Shown here: positions 10,860 through 19,301 of the stretch, one piece after another | Layout of the letters: each line of letters opens with the position of its first letter | Numbering within the stretch: position 1 is the stretch's first letter | Assembly: GCF_001663175.1 (NCBI RefSeq) | Contig: NZ_CP016033.1 | Location: 2,976,001-3,040,000, forward strand | Source: Erythrobacter neustonensis | GTDB lineage: Bacteria; Pseudomonadota; Alphaproteobacteria; Sphingomonadales; Sphingomonadaceae | Direction: 5' to 3' | DNA: 64,000 nucleotides | Made by a program: the position numbers and the translations under genes | The notes under the pieces: model-generated | Told to the model about the DNA's origin: nothing | Database searches by the model: none | The model's input: only the letters and a program-made list of their open reading frames with translations

Positions 10860-11444
10860 GTGTGCCAGCCTCCCCCCATGCCCAAGCACACTCCCTCCCC
10901 CGCCCCCCCGCGCGAGCCGCTGCTCTTCAACAACCGCAAGCATCCGCGTCAGGCGACTTCGCGCGTCGCTTTTGCCGAGATGGCGATCCCTGACGACGAC
11001 CCGCTGCTCGAGTTCATCCCCTATTGCCACAAGCAGCCGCGCTCGAACGCGATCCTGCCCGCGGTGCAGCGCGCTTTCATCTATCAGCTGGCCTCCACCG
11101 GGATCGTCAAGCAGGCGGCGATCCGCGTCGGCAAGAGCATCGAGGCGCTCTACAAACTGCGCGAGAAGCCGGGGGCGGAGGATTTTGCGCGGGCGTGGGA
11201 TGCGGCGCTCGAATGGGGGCGATTGCGGCTGGAGGATTGCGCAATGGAGCGCGCGATCCATCAGGGCGCGCACAACCCGCGCGCCAATTCGATGATCTGC
11301 TGGGTGATCCAGCACCGTTCGCAGCACATGGTCGACGCGCGCAAGGTGCATCCCGGCCACTGGCTTTACGAACGCATCCGCCACGACATCACCGGCGCAT
11401 GGGGCGACGAGGATGAGGATGGTTCACCCAGCGACCCGAGCTGA
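10860..11444 (+). CDS. Conserved-looking hypothetical protein with helix-turn-helix-like core
   Basis: A 194-residue protein, or 188 if the ATG at 10878 (MPKHTPSPAP) is used, which I consider equally likely. The first 30 residues are proline-rich and basic. The segment from about 65 to 100 (VQRAFIYQLASTGIVKQAAIRVGKS, broken here, then IEALYKLREKPG) resembles the HTH of small terminase/resolvase-type proteins, followed by a helical EWGRLRLEDCAMERAI stretch. The C-terminus is acidic. I do not recognise a named family and assign no function. The antisense frame of 304 codons over it is a GC-rich shadow. Confidence 0.6.
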   Translation: MCQPPPMPKHTPSPAPPREPLLFNNRKHPRQATSRVAFAEMAIPDDDPLLEFIPYCHKQPRSNAILPAVQRAFIYQLASTGIVKQAAIRVGKSIEALYKLREKPGAEDFARAWDAALEWGRLRLEDCAMERAIHQGAHNPRANSMICWVIQHRSQHMVDARKVHPGHWLYERIRHDITGAWGDEDEDGSPSDPS

Positions 11445-11560
11445 ACGCGCTGGTTCGGCGCATAGCGCCGCAAGGCCGACCGGCCGCCCGCAGCGACGCG
11501 GCCTTCAGGCCGTGTGAGCGAGGATTTCGCAGCGCGCACGCGCTGCGGAACAAGGGTTTC

Positions 11561-12385
11561 TCAGGAACTGAGAAACGCGACCAGACTTCGCACCTTCTTG
11601 CTGCGCCATTGCGGTGCGGGTGCGAGCAGCCAGTAGGCGCGGGTGCCGGGTTCGGGGTCGCCGAGCGCGATCAGCTGGCCTTGTGCGATCCCCGCCTCGG
11701 CCAGTGCGAGCGGGACCACGGTGCGTCCCATCCCCGCAAACGCCGAGGCCAGCGCCTGTCCCGGCGATCCGGCGCGGATGCAGGGGTTCACGCCATCGGG
11801 CAGCGGCATTCCCGGCCATTCGATCCACGCATCGCGGTGGCTGGGCGCGGCGATCGTGACGCGCATCGCGGGGGCAAGCTGGACGCCTTGCAGATCGCTC
11901 GGCCCGTCGACCAGCCGGATCGCAAGGTCGAGGTTCGCCTCGGTGAAGTCGGCATGTTCGTCGGGGGCGAAGATATATTGCACGCCGGGCGTTTGGGCCT
12001 GGAACGCGGCGAGGCGCGGGGCCAGCCATGCGGCGTAGAATTCGCGCGGGGCGGCGATGGTGTAGCGGTCCGATGCCTGGCCCGCCTGCATCGCGGCGAC
12101 GCTTTCCTCGAAGCGCAGGAACCCTTCGCGTAAGGGGTCGAGACCGGCCTCGCCCTCGGGCGTGAGTTCGAGGCCCTTGGAGGTGCGGCGGAACAGCACG
12201 ACGCCGAGCACATCCTCGAGCGCGCGGATCTGCTGGCCGACCGCGGCGGGCGTGACGGCAAGTTCGTCCGCGGCGCGCGTGAAGGACAGGTGCCGCGCGG
12301 CGGCATCGAACACGCGCAGGGCGTTGAGGGGCAGATGGGTGCGCTTCACCCGCCTGCGATTAGGCGGCCTCGCCGCGCATCGCAA
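11561..12385 (-). CDS. LysR-family transcriptional regulator (GcvA-like)
   Basis: A 274-residue protein, or 262 if it starts at the GTG at 12349 (VKRTHLPLNALRVFDAAARH), which is closer to family N-termini. The winged HTH is at about residues 18-75 (LSFTRAADELAVTPAAVGQQIRALEDVLG, split by helices). A short periplasmic-binding-like effector domain follows. The LPLNALRVFDAAARHLSFTRAA start is typical of GcvA/AmpR-like LysR proteins. It is 24 bp downstream of apaG on the same strand. No target is evident from the neighbours. Confidence 0.85.
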   Translation of the reverse strand: MRCAARPPNRRRVKRTHLPLNALRVFDAAARHLSFTRAADELAVTPAAVGQQIRALEDVLGVVLFRRTSKGLELTPEGEAGLDPLREGFLRFEESVAAMQAGQASDRYTIAAPREFYAAWLAPRLAAFQAQTPGVQYIFAPDEHADFTEANLDLAIRLVDGPSDLQGVQLAPAMRVTIAAPSHRDAWIEWPGMPLPDGVNPCIRAGSPGQALASAFAGMGRTVVPLALAEAGIAQGQLIALGDPEPGTRAYWLLAPAPQWRSKKVRSLVAFLSS

Positions 12386-12409
12386 GCATCCGCGTGCCTG
12401 GGCTTGTGA

Positions 12410-12823
12410 TCAGCGCGGGGTGCGGCCCACCGCGATCTCGGGCGCGGCGAGCGGGAAAAAGGGGATGCGGATCTCGGCGGGCGAACCGTCGCTGCGCACG
12501 AAGGTGTAGAACCCCTCCATCGACCCGCGCGGGGTGGTCAGCGGGCAGCCCGAGACATAGTCGTGGCTTTGCCCGGGCAGCAGCGTGGGCTGTTCGCCGA
12601 CCACGCCCTCGCCGTCGACATGGTTCACCATCCCGCGCCCGTCGGTGATGCGCCAGTGCCGGGTGCGAAAGGTCAACGGCTCGTGCGAGGCGTTCTCGAT
12701 CCGGATGTGATAGACCCAGAACCACTTGCCCGCCTCGGGGTGCGACTGTTCGGGCAGGTAATTGACAGCGACCCGGACGGTGACCCCGTGGGTGGTGGCG
12801 GCGTGCTGGAAAAACTCTTTCAT
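12410..12823 (-). CDS. apaG: ApaG-family protein
   Basis: A 137-residue single-domain protein. The start was placed at the ATG at 12823 (MKEFFQHAATTHGVTVRVAV), which fits the family; the frame is open 12 codons further. Diagnostic sequence: NYLPEQSHPEAGKWFWVYHI near the N-terminus and GVVGEQPTLLPGQSHDYVSG in the middle, then MEGFYTF. ApaG has a fibronectin-III-like fold. Links to Co2+/Mg2+ tolerance and Ap4A metabolism are reported but its biochemical role is unsettled. Confidence 0.92.
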   Translation of the reverse strand: MKEFFQHAATTHGVTVRVAVNYLPEQSHPEAGKWFWVYHIRIENASHEPLTFRTRHWRITDGRGMVNHVDGEGVVGEQPTLLPGQSHDYVSGCPLTTPRGSMEGFYTFVRSDGSPAEIRIPFFPLAAPEIAVGRTPR

Positions 12824-12928
12824 GTCGCCTCCGAAGTTAGCGATTGATCGCTGTCTCACAAGAGGCTCAACGCGCTTAATCCCAGCTGTATCCCGCCGCG
12901 CGCCGGTTTGGGTGCGGCCGCGCGGGGG

Positions 12929-14908
12929 TCACGGTGTCGCGGCCGGCGCGGCGGGGAGCGGATCGGGCGGGTTGTGCCTGGCCAGAAACGCGTCGAGCGC
13001 CTCGTACCAGGCCTGCGCGCTTTCGGGCTTGGAGAAGCTGTGCCCCTCGCCCTCGATCACGAGCGTTTGCGGCGGAACCGGCGCGCCGCGCGCGGCGCGT
13101 TCGAAGATGGTGTATTGCGACAGAGGCACGCGCTGGTCCTTGGTGCCGTGCGCCAGCAGCACCGGGCGCGAGAGCTGGCCGGCCGCGCGATAGGGCGACA
13201 CTTCGCCCAGTTCCTGCGTCTTGCCCTTGCCGCGCACGCGCGCCGACCACCACTTGTTGACCTTCGGAGACAGATAGCGCCGGTCATAGGTGAGCAGCTT
13301 GCCCCAGTCGGTCACCCCCGCCCAGCTGGCCGCACAGCGGTAGCGTTCGGGATTGCGCAGCACCGACCACAGCGCCGCATAGCCGCCGTAGGAGCCGCCC
13401 ACCACGCACACGCGGGCCGGATCGGCGATGCCTTCCTTGACCGCCCAGTCCATCGCATCGTCGATGTCGTCCTGCATCTTGCGGCCGATCTCGCCGACGC
13501 CGGCTTCGAACAAGGCCTCGCCATAGCCGCCCGAGCCGCGGTAATTGGGTTGCAGCACCGCATAGCCGCGGTTGGCGAGCAACTGCACCTCGTCGTTGTA
13601 TTCGAGCTTGTCGCGAATGCCGTAGGGGCCGCCGTGCGGCATCACGATCAGCGGCAGGTTGCGGGGCGCGCGCCCGCGCGGCAGCGTGAGGTAGCCCGTG
13701 ATCGCCATCCCGTCGCGCGCGGTGTAGCGGATCGGTTTTGGCCGGGCGAGCGCCTGAAAATCGAGTTCGGGCCGGTATTGCGAGAGTTCCCGCATATATC
13801 TGGCCGCAGGATCGAACATGTAAAGCACGCCCGGATCGGCCTCGTCGCCGGCATAGACGAGCATCATCTTGTCCTGTTCGGCGCGGCTGGTGATCCAGAT
13901 ATCGCCGTTGCCAAGCGCCTTGCGCAGCGCCTTGTATTGCGCGGCGGCAGCCTCGTCGAACCAGTGCACCTCGTCGCGCTCGGCGGTGTAGTACGCGGCA
14001 TAGGGCTTGCCATCGCGGAAGCTGACGCTTTCGATGTCCCAATCGGGATGTTCGAACACCGTGTCGAGCATCTGCCGCTTGGCAAAGTCGAAGCGGCGCA
14101 GCGCGACGCGGCCCTTTTCGCCGTCGGACAGGACATAGCCGATATCGCTGTCGCCGGGGATGTGGATGGCCTCCCAGCCCGGCTCGCCATCGGCGGCCTT
14201 GGGCATGGGCTTGAGCTCCTTCGATCCGGCGGCCCGGTAATAGACCTTCTCCTTGTCGCCGACGTAGGCGATGCCCAGCCGCACGACGCCGCTATCGTCC
14301 GCCATCCAGTCGTAGGGAACCTCGCGCGGGCGCTCGATGGTGGTGATCTTCCCGTCGGGCGCAAGTTCGTGGCGCATCACCGCCGGATATTCGGTGATCG
14401 ACGGCTGGATCGAGACGAGAACATGCGAGCCGTCCTTGGCAACGTGGATCACATCGTCGCCGTCCACCACCGCGCTTTTGGGAAACAGCCGGGTCATCGC
14501 CCCGGTGGCGACATCGAGCAGCACCAGACGCGTAAAGCGCACATCCTCGCCGAAAAATTTCGCCGAGGTCGCGGCCGACAACAGGAGCTTGTCCTTGCTG
14601 ACCCAGCGATACCACTGGAAATCGTCATTCGGGCTCGCGGCAAAGGCACGCGCAACCTTGCCGGTTGCGGTATCGAGGACGATCAGATGGGTCGCGCCGC
14701 CCCCGTCCCGCATATAGGAGAACTTCTTTGCGTCGGGCGAAAGCCGGGTATCCCAGAAGGCGAGACGCTTGGCAAAATTGCCCGCCGCGATCGGTGCCGG
14801 CGGCGCTTCGGCGGCAGGCGCTGTGTTCTGAGCAACGACGCTGCCCGATGCCAGCGGCAGAGCGGCAACCATCGCCGCCCCGGCCAGATGCCGGAAAATT
14901 CGTCTCAT
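12929..14908 (-). CDS. Secreted S9-family peptidase (prolyl oligopeptidase/acylaminoacyl peptidase type)
   Basis: A 659-residue protein starting at the ATG at 14908 (MRRIFRHLAGAAMVAALPLA), which begins a classical signal peptide ending near residue 27 (VVAQ). The N-terminal two thirds read as beta-propeller. The C-terminal alpha/beta hydrolase carries GGSYGGYAALW with the nucleophile Ser, then an aspartate in LLAHGTKDQRVP and a histidine in GEGHSFSKPE. Known members are serine peptidases of the periplasm that degrade oligopeptides. An upstream in-frame ATG at 14971 would destroy the signal peptide and was not used. Confidence 0.88.
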   Translation of the reverse strand: MRRIFRHLAGAAMVAALPLASGSVVAQNTAPAAEAPPAPIAAGNFAKRLAFWDTRLSPDAKKFSYMRDGGGATHLIVLDTATGKVARAFAASPNDDFQWYRWVSKDKLLLSAATSAKFFGEDVRFTRLVLLDVATGAMTRLFPKSAVVDGDDVIHVAKDGSHVLVSIQPSITEYPAVMRHELAPDGKITTIERPREVPYDWMADDSGVVRLGIAYVGDKEKVYYRAAGSKELKPMPKAADGEPGWEAIHIPGDSDIGYVLSDGEKGRVALRRFDFAKRQMLDTVFEHPDWDIESVSFRDGKPYAAYYTAERDEVHWFDEAAAAQYKALRKALGNGDIWITSRAEQDKMMLVYAGDEADPGVLYMFDPAARYMRELSQYRPELDFQALARPKPIRYTARDGMAITGYLTLPRGRAPRNLPLIVMPHGGPYGIRDKLEYNDEVQLLANRGYAVLQPNYRGSGGYGEALFEAGVGEIGRKMQDDIDDAMDWAVKEGIADPARVCVVGGSYGGYAALWSVLRNPERYRCAASWAGVTDWGKLLTYDRRYLSPKVNKWWSARVRGKGKTQELGEVSPYRAAGQLSRPVLLAHGTKDQRVPLSQYTIFERAARGAPVPPQTLVIEGEGHSFSKPESAQAWYEALDAFLARHNPPDPLPAAPAATP

Positions 14909-15000
14909 AACCCCGCGCGCCCCCGTATGGTTCTGATTCGGCGAGATTATGGTCCGCCAGCGCGAAAGCAAACGCCGCCGCGCATCAGGCAGGGGAAAGG

Positions 15001-15618
15001 TCAGCCCTTGGCGAGCAGTTCCTCGATCTGGGGCAGGCGCTCCTTGCCGAAGAACATCTCGCCCTGCCCGCGCGGGCCCACGAACATCGTCGGGATGCCG
15101 AAGGCGCCGCGCGCGACGACCGCGTCGGTGTTTGCAGCCAACCCCTGCTTGACCGCGTCGGTCTGCGCGCGGGCGAGCAGATCGCCCGCGTCGAACCGCG
15201 CCTTTTCCAGCGCAGCGCCGATGGCTTCGGGCGAGGAAATGTCGAGCCCGTCCTCCCAGATCGGACGCAGCAGCGCCTCGACGAACTGCACCCCGCGACC
15301 GTCCTGATCGGCGGCGTAAAGCATGCGTTGCAAGGTGATCGAATTGAACGGGAATTGCGGGTGCATCGCGAAATTGCCCAAGCCGTGGCGCGTGATGAAA
15401 CGCTGCATTTCGAGCATCGCATATTCGTTCTTGCCCTTGACCTCGGCATCGCGCAGCATCGGCGGGGCGTTGCCGGTCAGCTTGTGCATCCCGCCCAGAA
15501 ATACGGGCACCACGTCAAGCTCGGCCTCGTAACGGTTGACGAGTTCGCGCAGCGGCCACCAGATGAGATAGGCGTTGGGGCTGACAAAATCGAAGACGAG
15601 TTCAACGCGTTTGGCCAT
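15001..15618 (-). CDS. 2-hydroxychromene-2-carboxylate isomerase family (DsbA-like, GST kappa fold)
   Basis: A 205-residue protein beginning MAKRVELVFDFVSPNAYLIW, in which the FDFxSPxAY motif supplies the glutathione-binding Ser/Pro loop. The C-terminal GAFGIPTMFVG is the cis-proline thioredoxin-fold signature. Characterised relatives isomerise 2-hydroxychromene-2-carboxylate in naphthalene degradation, but many homologues in sphingomonads have unknown substrates. Lies 12 bp downstream of metZ on the same strand, so it may be co-transcribed. Confidence 0.85.
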   Translation of the reverse strand: MAKRVELVFDFVSPNAYLIWWPLRELVNRYEAELDVVPVFLGGMHKLTGNAPPMLRDAEVKGKNEYAMLEMQRFITRHGLGNFAMHPQFPFNSITLQRMLYAADQDGRGVQFVEALLRPIWEDGLDISSPEAIGAALEKARFDAGDLLARAQTDAVKQGLAANTDAVVARGAFGIPTMFVGPRGQGEMFFGKERLPQIEELLAKG

Positions 15619-15630
15619 CGGGCTGCTTCC

Positions 15631-16848
15631 TTACATGCCCGCCGCAGCGAGCGCCTGGTCCATGTCTTCGGTGAGATCGGCGATATCCTCAAGCCCGACA
15701 TTGATCCGCAACAGGCCTTCGGACACGCCCATCGCGGCGCGCGCCTCTTCGGTCATGTTGGCATGCGTGGTCGAGGCAGGGTGGCACATCAGGCTGCGCG
15801 CATCGCCGATATTGTTCGAGATATCGATCAGCTTCAGCGCATCGAGCACCGCAAAGGCGCGCGCGCGGGTGCCGACATCGAAGGCGAAGATCGGCCCGGT
15901 CGCATCCATCTGCGCCCGCGCAAGATCGTGGCGCGCGTGGCTGGGCAGGCCGGGGTGGCGCAGGTGCCCGCCCGCAGCGAGCACGCGCGGTTCGAGAAAT
16001 TCGCCCAGCTCGACCGCGCTGCGGCTTTGCGCAAAGGCGCGCATCGGCAGCGTCTCCAGCCCCTTCAGCACCACCCAGGCGTTGAAGGCCGACAGCGTCG
16101 GGCCGGTGTTGCGCTGGAACGGCATCAGCACCTCGTCGATCCATTGCTTGGACGCGCAGATCGCGCCCGCCAGCACGCGGCCCTGCCCGTCCATCAGCTT
16201 GGTGGCGGAATAGGCCACCACATCCGCGCCGAACTCCATCGGACGCTGCAACACGGGCGAGGCAAAGGCGTTGTCGACCACGGTGGTGATCCCGTGCGCG
16301 CGGGCAAGGCTGCAGACATGCGCCAGATCGACGATGTCGAGCGTGGGGTTCGCCGGGCTTTCGAAGAAGAACACCTTGGTGTTGGGCCGGATCGCGGCTT
16401 CCCATGCGGCGTTGTCCGCGCTGTCGATGATCGACACGTCGATCCCGAACTTGGGCAGCAGATTGTCGCACAGCCAGCGGCAGCTGCCGAAAGCGGCGCG
16501 CGCGGCGACCACGTGATCGCCTGCGGAAAGCTGGCAGAGCAGAGCCGCGGTCATCGCCGCCATCCCCGATGCCTGCGTGCGGCAGGCCTCCGCCCCTTCC
16601 ATCAATGCGATGCGTTCTTCGAGCATCGCGACGGTGGGGTTCTGGAGCCGCGAATAGGTCATCCCTTGCGCGCTACCGGCAAACCTGTCGGCGACGGTCT
16701 GCGCATCGTCGTAAGTATAGCCCGAGGTGAGGAACAGCGCCTCGCTCGTCTCGCCGTGTTCGGAACGCCAGGTGCCGCCGCGCAGTGCCTTGGTTGCGGG
16801 GCGCCAGTTGGCGGTAGCGGCGCGGTCCATGCCGGTGGTCTTTTTCAT
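15631..16848 (-). CDS. metZ: O-succinylhomoserine sulfhydrylase (trans-sulfuration PLP enzyme)
   Basis: A 405-residue Cys/Met-metabolism PLP enzyme. The start used is the second ATG at 16848 (MDRAATANWRPATKALRGGT); 16896 is possible. The PLP lysine is in VAYSATKLMDGQG. YSRLQNPT and the ASGMAA loop fit MetZ, which makes homocysteine from O-succinylhomoserine and sulfide. The gap to the upstream TetR gene is only 10 bp, leaving no room for the SAM-II riboswitch that often precedes metZ in alphaproteobacteria. Confidence 0.88.
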   Translation of the reverse strand: MKKTTGMDRAATANWRPATKALRGGTWRSEHGETSEALFLTSGYTYDDAQTVADRFAGSAQGMTYSRLQNPTVAMLEERIALMEGAEACRTQASGMAAMTAALLCQLSAGDHVVAARAAFGSCRWLCDNLLPKFGIDVSIIDSADNAAWEAAIRPNTKVFFFESPANPTLDIVDLAHVCSLARAHGITTVVDNAFASPVLQRPMEFGADVVAYSATKLMDGQGRVLAGAICASKQWIDEVLMPFQRNTGPTLSAFNAWVVLKGLETLPMRAFAQSRSAVELGEFLEPRVLAAGGHLRHPGLPSHARHDLARAQMDATGPIFAFDVGTRARAFAVLDALKLIDISNNIGDARSLMCHPASTTHANMTEEARAAMGVSEGLLRINVGLEDIADLTEDMDQALAAAGM

Positions 16849-16858
16849 GGGCCTCCGC

Positions 16859-17392
16859 TTAGGACGGCAAAAGCCCGCCCGCAAGCAGCCCGTCACGCGC
16901 CGCAGCGGCGTGACCGATCGCGGCGAGCATCAGCGTGCCTTCGATCAGCGTCAGCAGATAGCGCGCGCCGCCTTTCGGATCGGGATCGCCTTCGGGCATC
17001 TGGCCTTCGAGCCATGCGAGCAGTTCGCCCATCATGGCATGCGCGGCCGGCTGAAAGCCTTGCGCCCCGCGCGCTGCGCCCGCGACGATTTCCCACCACA
17101 ATTGCATGAAGGGCGCCATTTCGGGCGCGCGGGCGTGTTTGAGGATGCGTGCCAGCGCCTGTCCCCGCGTCGCCGCGCGCTCCCCCGCCAGCGCCGCATC
17201 GAGCGTTTCGGCATAGGTGCGCGCAAGATAGGCGAGCAGGTCGGCGAGCAGCGTCTCCTTGCTGCCGAAATGGTAGAGCAGCATCCGGTCGCTGGTGCCC
17301 GCAGCCTTCGCCAGCGGGCGCAGGCTTGCCTGCCCCAGCCCGTGGGCGAGCACATGCGCGGCGAGCGGCGGCAACAGGATTTCGCGCGTCAT
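16859..17392 (-). CDS. TetR/AcrR-family regulator
   Basis: A 177-residue protein starting at ATG 17392 (MTREILLPPLAAHVLAHG); ATG 17431 would add 13 residues and cannot be excluded. The HTH is in ASLRPLAKAAGTSDRMLLYH followed by FGSKETLLADLL, the TetR signature. Two 16-bp palindromes (17439-17454 and 17471-17486) lie in the divergent promoter shared with a small membrane protein gene, so autoregulation and control of that gene are likely. Its stop codon is 10 bp from the metZ start. Confidence 0.87.
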   Translation of the reverse strand: MTREILLPPLAAHVLAHGLGQASLRPLAKAAGTSDRMLLYHFGSKETLLADLLAYLARTYAETLDAALAGERAATRGQALARILKHARAPEMAPFMQLWWEIVAGAARGAQGFQPAAHAMMGELLAWLEGQMPEGDPDPKGGARYLLTLIEGTLMLAAIGHAAAARDGLLAGGLLPS

Positions 17393-17438
17393 CGGCGGCT
17401 TCGACGGGAATTGTGGGCGTGGTGGGCGCATGGGCTGT

Positions 17439-17454
17439 TGTAGCGTGCGCTACA
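17439..17454. promoter_or_regulatory. TetR-type operator, site 1
   Basis: TGTAGCG-TG-CGCTACA is a perfect 7+2+7 inverted repeat immediately upstream of the TetR gene. Confidence 0.7.
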
Positions 17455-17470
17455 TCCCGCTACAAGCCGG

Positions 17471-17486
17471 TGTAGCAGTCGCTACA
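17471..17486. promoter_or_regulatory. TetR-type operator, site 2
   Basis: TGTAGCA-GT-CGCTACA repeats the first operator with one mismatch between arms. The centres are 32 bp apart, three helical turns, so two dimers would bind on the same face of the DNA. Confidence 0.68.
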
Positions 17487-17504
17487 TTGCTCGGAGAAAT
17501 TGCC

Positions 17505-17912
17505 ATGCCCGATGCCGCCTATCCCCACCTCCCGCTGGTTCTAGTTGGCCTTGTGTTCGCCGTTGCCGCGATAATTTCGGTCTGGCTCCGCCCCAAGGCG
17601 CGCGGCAGCGTGGTGCTTGCCGCGGCGCTTTCGGCGGGCTTCGCCGCTTTCACCGCGATCACCATCGCGCGCGAGGGGGTGATGCCCGTGGTCGCCAACC
17701 ACACCGCCAATCTGTGGGGCGTTCAGGTGTGGTGGGATCTGCTGTTTTCGCTCGGCGTCGCGTTCTTCCTGATCGCGCCGCGCGCGCGGGCGCAGGGGAT
17801 GAACCTGCCTGCCTGGATGCTGTTCGTGCTTGCCACTGCCAGCATCGGTTTGCTGATGATGTGCGCAAGGTTGTTCTGGCTCGAAAATCGCGCTGCCGCG
17901 CGCGCGGCCTAA
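17505..17912 (+). CDS. Small integral membrane protein under TetR control
   Basis: A 135-residue protein starting at ATG 17505 (MPDAAYPHLPLVLVG) with a GGAG ribosome-binding site. Four hydrophobic segments are visible at about residues 7-25, 35-52, 72-90 and 98-118. Basic residues (RPKARG) after the first helix suggest a cytoplasmic loop. I do not recognise a characterised family. Its divergent placement from a TetR gene across two operators suggests an inducible role such as lipid or solvent stress, but that is inference. Confidence 0.7.
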   Translation: MPDAAYPHLPLVLVGLVFAVAAIISVWLRPKARGSVVLAAALSAGFAAFTAITIAREGVMPVVANHTANLWGVQVWWDLLFSLGVAFFLIAPRARAQGMNLPAWMLFVLATASIGLLMMCARLFWLENRAAARAA

Positions 17913-17957
17913 TCGTCCCTTGCCCTTGGCCATGGGGCTGCCTAAGCGCGCGGCCCT

Positions 17958-19292
17958 ATGGCCCACATCGAAGCGCCCGCTGCTCCCGCCGCCGTCCCTG
18001 CCCTGCGCCCGCGCGATCCGCTGGGCTGGTGCCTGCTGCTGACAGGGCTGTTCGCGCTGCTCACCGGCTGGCGGCTGGCGATCCCCTCGCAGCCCTATTT
18101 CGACGAGATTCATTATCTCCCCGCCGCGCGCGAACTGCTCGAGCTGCTGCGCACGGGGCAAGGCACCTATCTCAACCGCGAACATCCGCTGCTGGCGAAA
18201 GAACTGATTGCAGTTGGCATGGCGCTGTTTGGCGACAATCCACTGGGCTGGCGCATCATGCCTTGGCTGGCGGGCGTCATCGCCTACGGCGCAATGCTGC
18301 GCGCGATGTGGCATGCGAGCCATGACCGCTATGCGACGCTCGCCTTCGCGGTGCTGCTGGCGACGGGGTTTCATCTGTTCATCCATGCGCGGATCGCGAT
18401 GCTCGACATCGTCATGGCAAGCGCGCTGGCGGTGGCGGCATGGCAGTTTGCCGTCGCCATCGCGCGGCCCGAACAGGGGCGGCTGCGCCTTGCGCTGACG
18501 GGGATCGCGATCGGCTGCGCGCTGGCGGCGAAGTGGAACGCGATTCCGCTGGCGGTGATGCCGGGGCTTATCTTCCTTGCCGCGCGCGCTTTTGCGGGGC
18601 GCCGCCGGTTGCTGCTGAGCCGCCGCGGCGCGCCGGTGCCGGGTGTCACGCTGATCGAAGCCTTCGTGTGGCTCGGGCTGCTGCCGCTTGCGGTCTATGC
18701 CGCGACCTTTATCCCCGGATACTGGCTGTCCGAGCCCCTCCACCCCTCGCCGCTGGCAGAGCGCGGGCTGATCGGGCTGCACCAGCATATCTACGAGCTG
18801 CAAAGCCAATTGAAGGTGCCGCACCGCTACATGAGCCAGTGGCCGCAATGGGTGCTCGACACGCGCGGGATCTGGTATCTTTATCAGGAGGTCGACGGCG
18901 CGCAGCGCGGGGTGCTGCTGATCGGCAATCCGCTGTCGATGTGGCTGGGGCTGCCCGCGCTGGTGTGGTGCCTTGTCGCAGGACTGTTCCAGCGCAGCGG
19001 GGTGCGGCTGGCAGCAGCGCTGGGCTATGCGGTCAGCCTCGGCCTGTGGGTGATCGCGCCCAAGCCCGTGCAGTTCTATTACCACTATCTCGTGCCGAGC
19101 TTCTTCCTGCTCGCAGCCCTCGCGCTGACGTGCAGCGATCTGCGCCGTCTGCCCAAGGGCGATTGGCTGGCGGGCGGCGTGCTTGCCGGCGCGGTGGCCG
19201 TGTTCGCAGTGTTCTTCCCGATCATCGCCGCGCTCCCCCTGTTGGGGCCCGACGCCTATCTCGAATGGATGTGGCTGAGCAGCTGGAAATAG
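17958..19292 (+). CDS. GT39-type (PMT) polyprenyl-phosphate-sugar:protein/lipid glycosyltransferase
   Basis: A 444-residue polytopic membrane protein with about ten hydrophobic helices. The first loop after TM1 holds YFDEIHYLPAARELL and NREHPLLAKELIA, the Asp-Glu catalytic loop of the dolichyl-phosphate-mannose:protein mannosyltransferase family; the second has AKWNAIPLAVMPG. Such enzymes transfer a sugar from a polyprenyl-phosphate donor on the outer face of the inner membrane. It converges, with a 9-bp gap, on a GT2-GtrA gene that probably makes and flips that donor. Confidence 0.87.
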   Translation: MAHIEAPAAPAAVPALRPRDPLGWCLLLTGLFALLTGWRLAIPSQPYFDEIHYLPAARELLELLRTGQGTYLNREHPLLAKELIAVGMALFGDNPLGWRIMPWLAGVIAYGAMLRAMWHASHDRYATLAFAVLLATGFHLFIHARIAMLDIVMASALAVAAWQFAVAIARPEQGRLRLALTGIAIGCALAAKWNAIPLAVMPGLIFLAARAFAGRRRLLLSRRGAPVPGVTLIEAFVWLGLLPLAVYAATFIPGYWLSEPLHPSPLAERGLIGLHQHIYELQSQLKVPHRYMSQWPQWVLDTRGIWYLYQEVDGAQRGVLLIGNPLSMWLGLPALVWCLVAGLFQRSGVRLAAALGYAVSLGLWVIAPKPVQFYYHYLVPSFFLLAALALTCSDLRRLPKGDWLAGGVLAGAVAVFAVFFPIIAALPLLGPDAYLEWMWLSSWK

Positions 19293-19301
19293 GGCCCCGC
19301 C

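Noticed and set aside
10470-11384. 304-codon minus-strand frame upstream of the first LysR gene
   Set aside because: It is antisense to the 194-residue hypothetical gene, which has more protein-like composition; the minus frame is low-complexity Arg/Pro/Ala.
16849-16858. SAM-II riboswitch before metZ
   Set aside because: Only 10 bp separate metZ from the upstream TetR gene, so there is no space for it.
17541-19085. 514-codon minus-strand frame
   Set aside because: It is antisense to the small membrane protein and the GT39 gene, both with clear hydrophobic helices; the frame is Arg/Gln/His-rich shadow.
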